NCBI GenBank assembly: GCA_947561715.1 | Contig: OX387199.1 | Coordinates: forward strand, 16,063,001 to 16,127,000 | Reading direction: 5' to 3' | DNA from: Ascidia mentula | Lineage: Eukaryota; Chordata; Ascidiacea; Phlebobranchia; Ascidiidae | Length of the DNA stretch: 64,000 nucleotides | In this document: in pieces, positions 63,836 through 64,000 of the stretch | How positions within the stretch are numbered: the stretch's first letter is position 1 | Layout of the letters: every line of letters begins with the position of its first letter | Notes under the pieces: generated by a model | The model's database searches: none | Seen by the model: only the letters and a program-made list of their open reading frames with translations | What the model was told of the DNA's origin: nothing | Translations under genes and position numbers: made by a program

Positions 63836-64000
63836 TATTATCCTAGTAGTAGCCTAAAGAGCTTCCTGATTTTACGTCCATATGGCCCGAACTAAAATAT
63901 ATTTTTATTATTATACGGTGTATGGCCTATATACTGCATGGAAAGATCAACTAAACAACACCGTAAGAAAGTAGGACCAACACTTATAATATCCCGAGAA
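63836..64000 (+). other. Probable 3' untranslated region of the four-span gene
   Basis: Follows the TAA stop. No other coding sequence seen before the window ends. Confidence 0.4.

Overview
This is a stretch of animal nuclear DNA. It is AT-rich, its genes are split by many short GT-AG introns (often 60 to 700 bp), and it is dense in small transposons. Gene families and intron style fit a tunicate such as Ciona; that assignment is my inference from the protein families, not a database result.

Region 1 (716-17242) is a tandem triplication of a 5.2-5.65 kb unit. Each unit carries a nine-exon glutathione synthetase (GSS) gene on the minus strand and a spacer that starts with a tRNA-like repeat. 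Copies 2 and 3 splice into open frames of 483 residues. Copy 1 has a 5-bp loss in exon 6 that puts a stop at about codon 292. The units are mosaic: in the gene body units 1 and 3 are close and unit 2 differs, at the left edge units 2 and 3 match, and at the right edge units 1 and 2 match.

Region 2 (19742-24367) holds a NACHT-LRR innate immune receptor gene on the minus strand, seven exons and 854 residues. A 980-bp hAT-like element with long inverted ends and an internal 30-bp minisatellite sits about 50 bp upstream of its start codon.

Region 3 (26499-31204) is a cluster of three small Spec3/Stum-like membrane protein genes, two on the minus strand and one on the plus strand.

Region 4 (33118-35884) is a seven-exon short-chain dehydrogenase of the DHRS1 type on the minus strand.

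Region 5 (38010-60473) is one large gene on the minus strand, ASCC3, the double-cassette Ski2-like helicase of the ASC-1 complex, in about 45 exons. Its introns hold most of the window's mobile DNA: two hAT MITEs with 8-bp target duplications, a U4-snRNA-like short retroposon with a 23-bp target duplication, inverted-repeat elements, and a repeat family that carries type I hammerhead ribozymes. One hammerhead (55161-55213, minus strand, sense to ASCC3) has a complete core and three good stems; another element is a palindrome with a hammerhead on each strand.

Region 6 (61546-63835) is a claudin/PMP22-like four-span membrane protein gene on the plus strand, head to head with ASCC3.

The genes are unrelated housekeeping, immune and membrane genes; nothing suggests an operon or one shared pathway. 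The most unusual content is the hammerhead repeat family and the mosaic GSS array.
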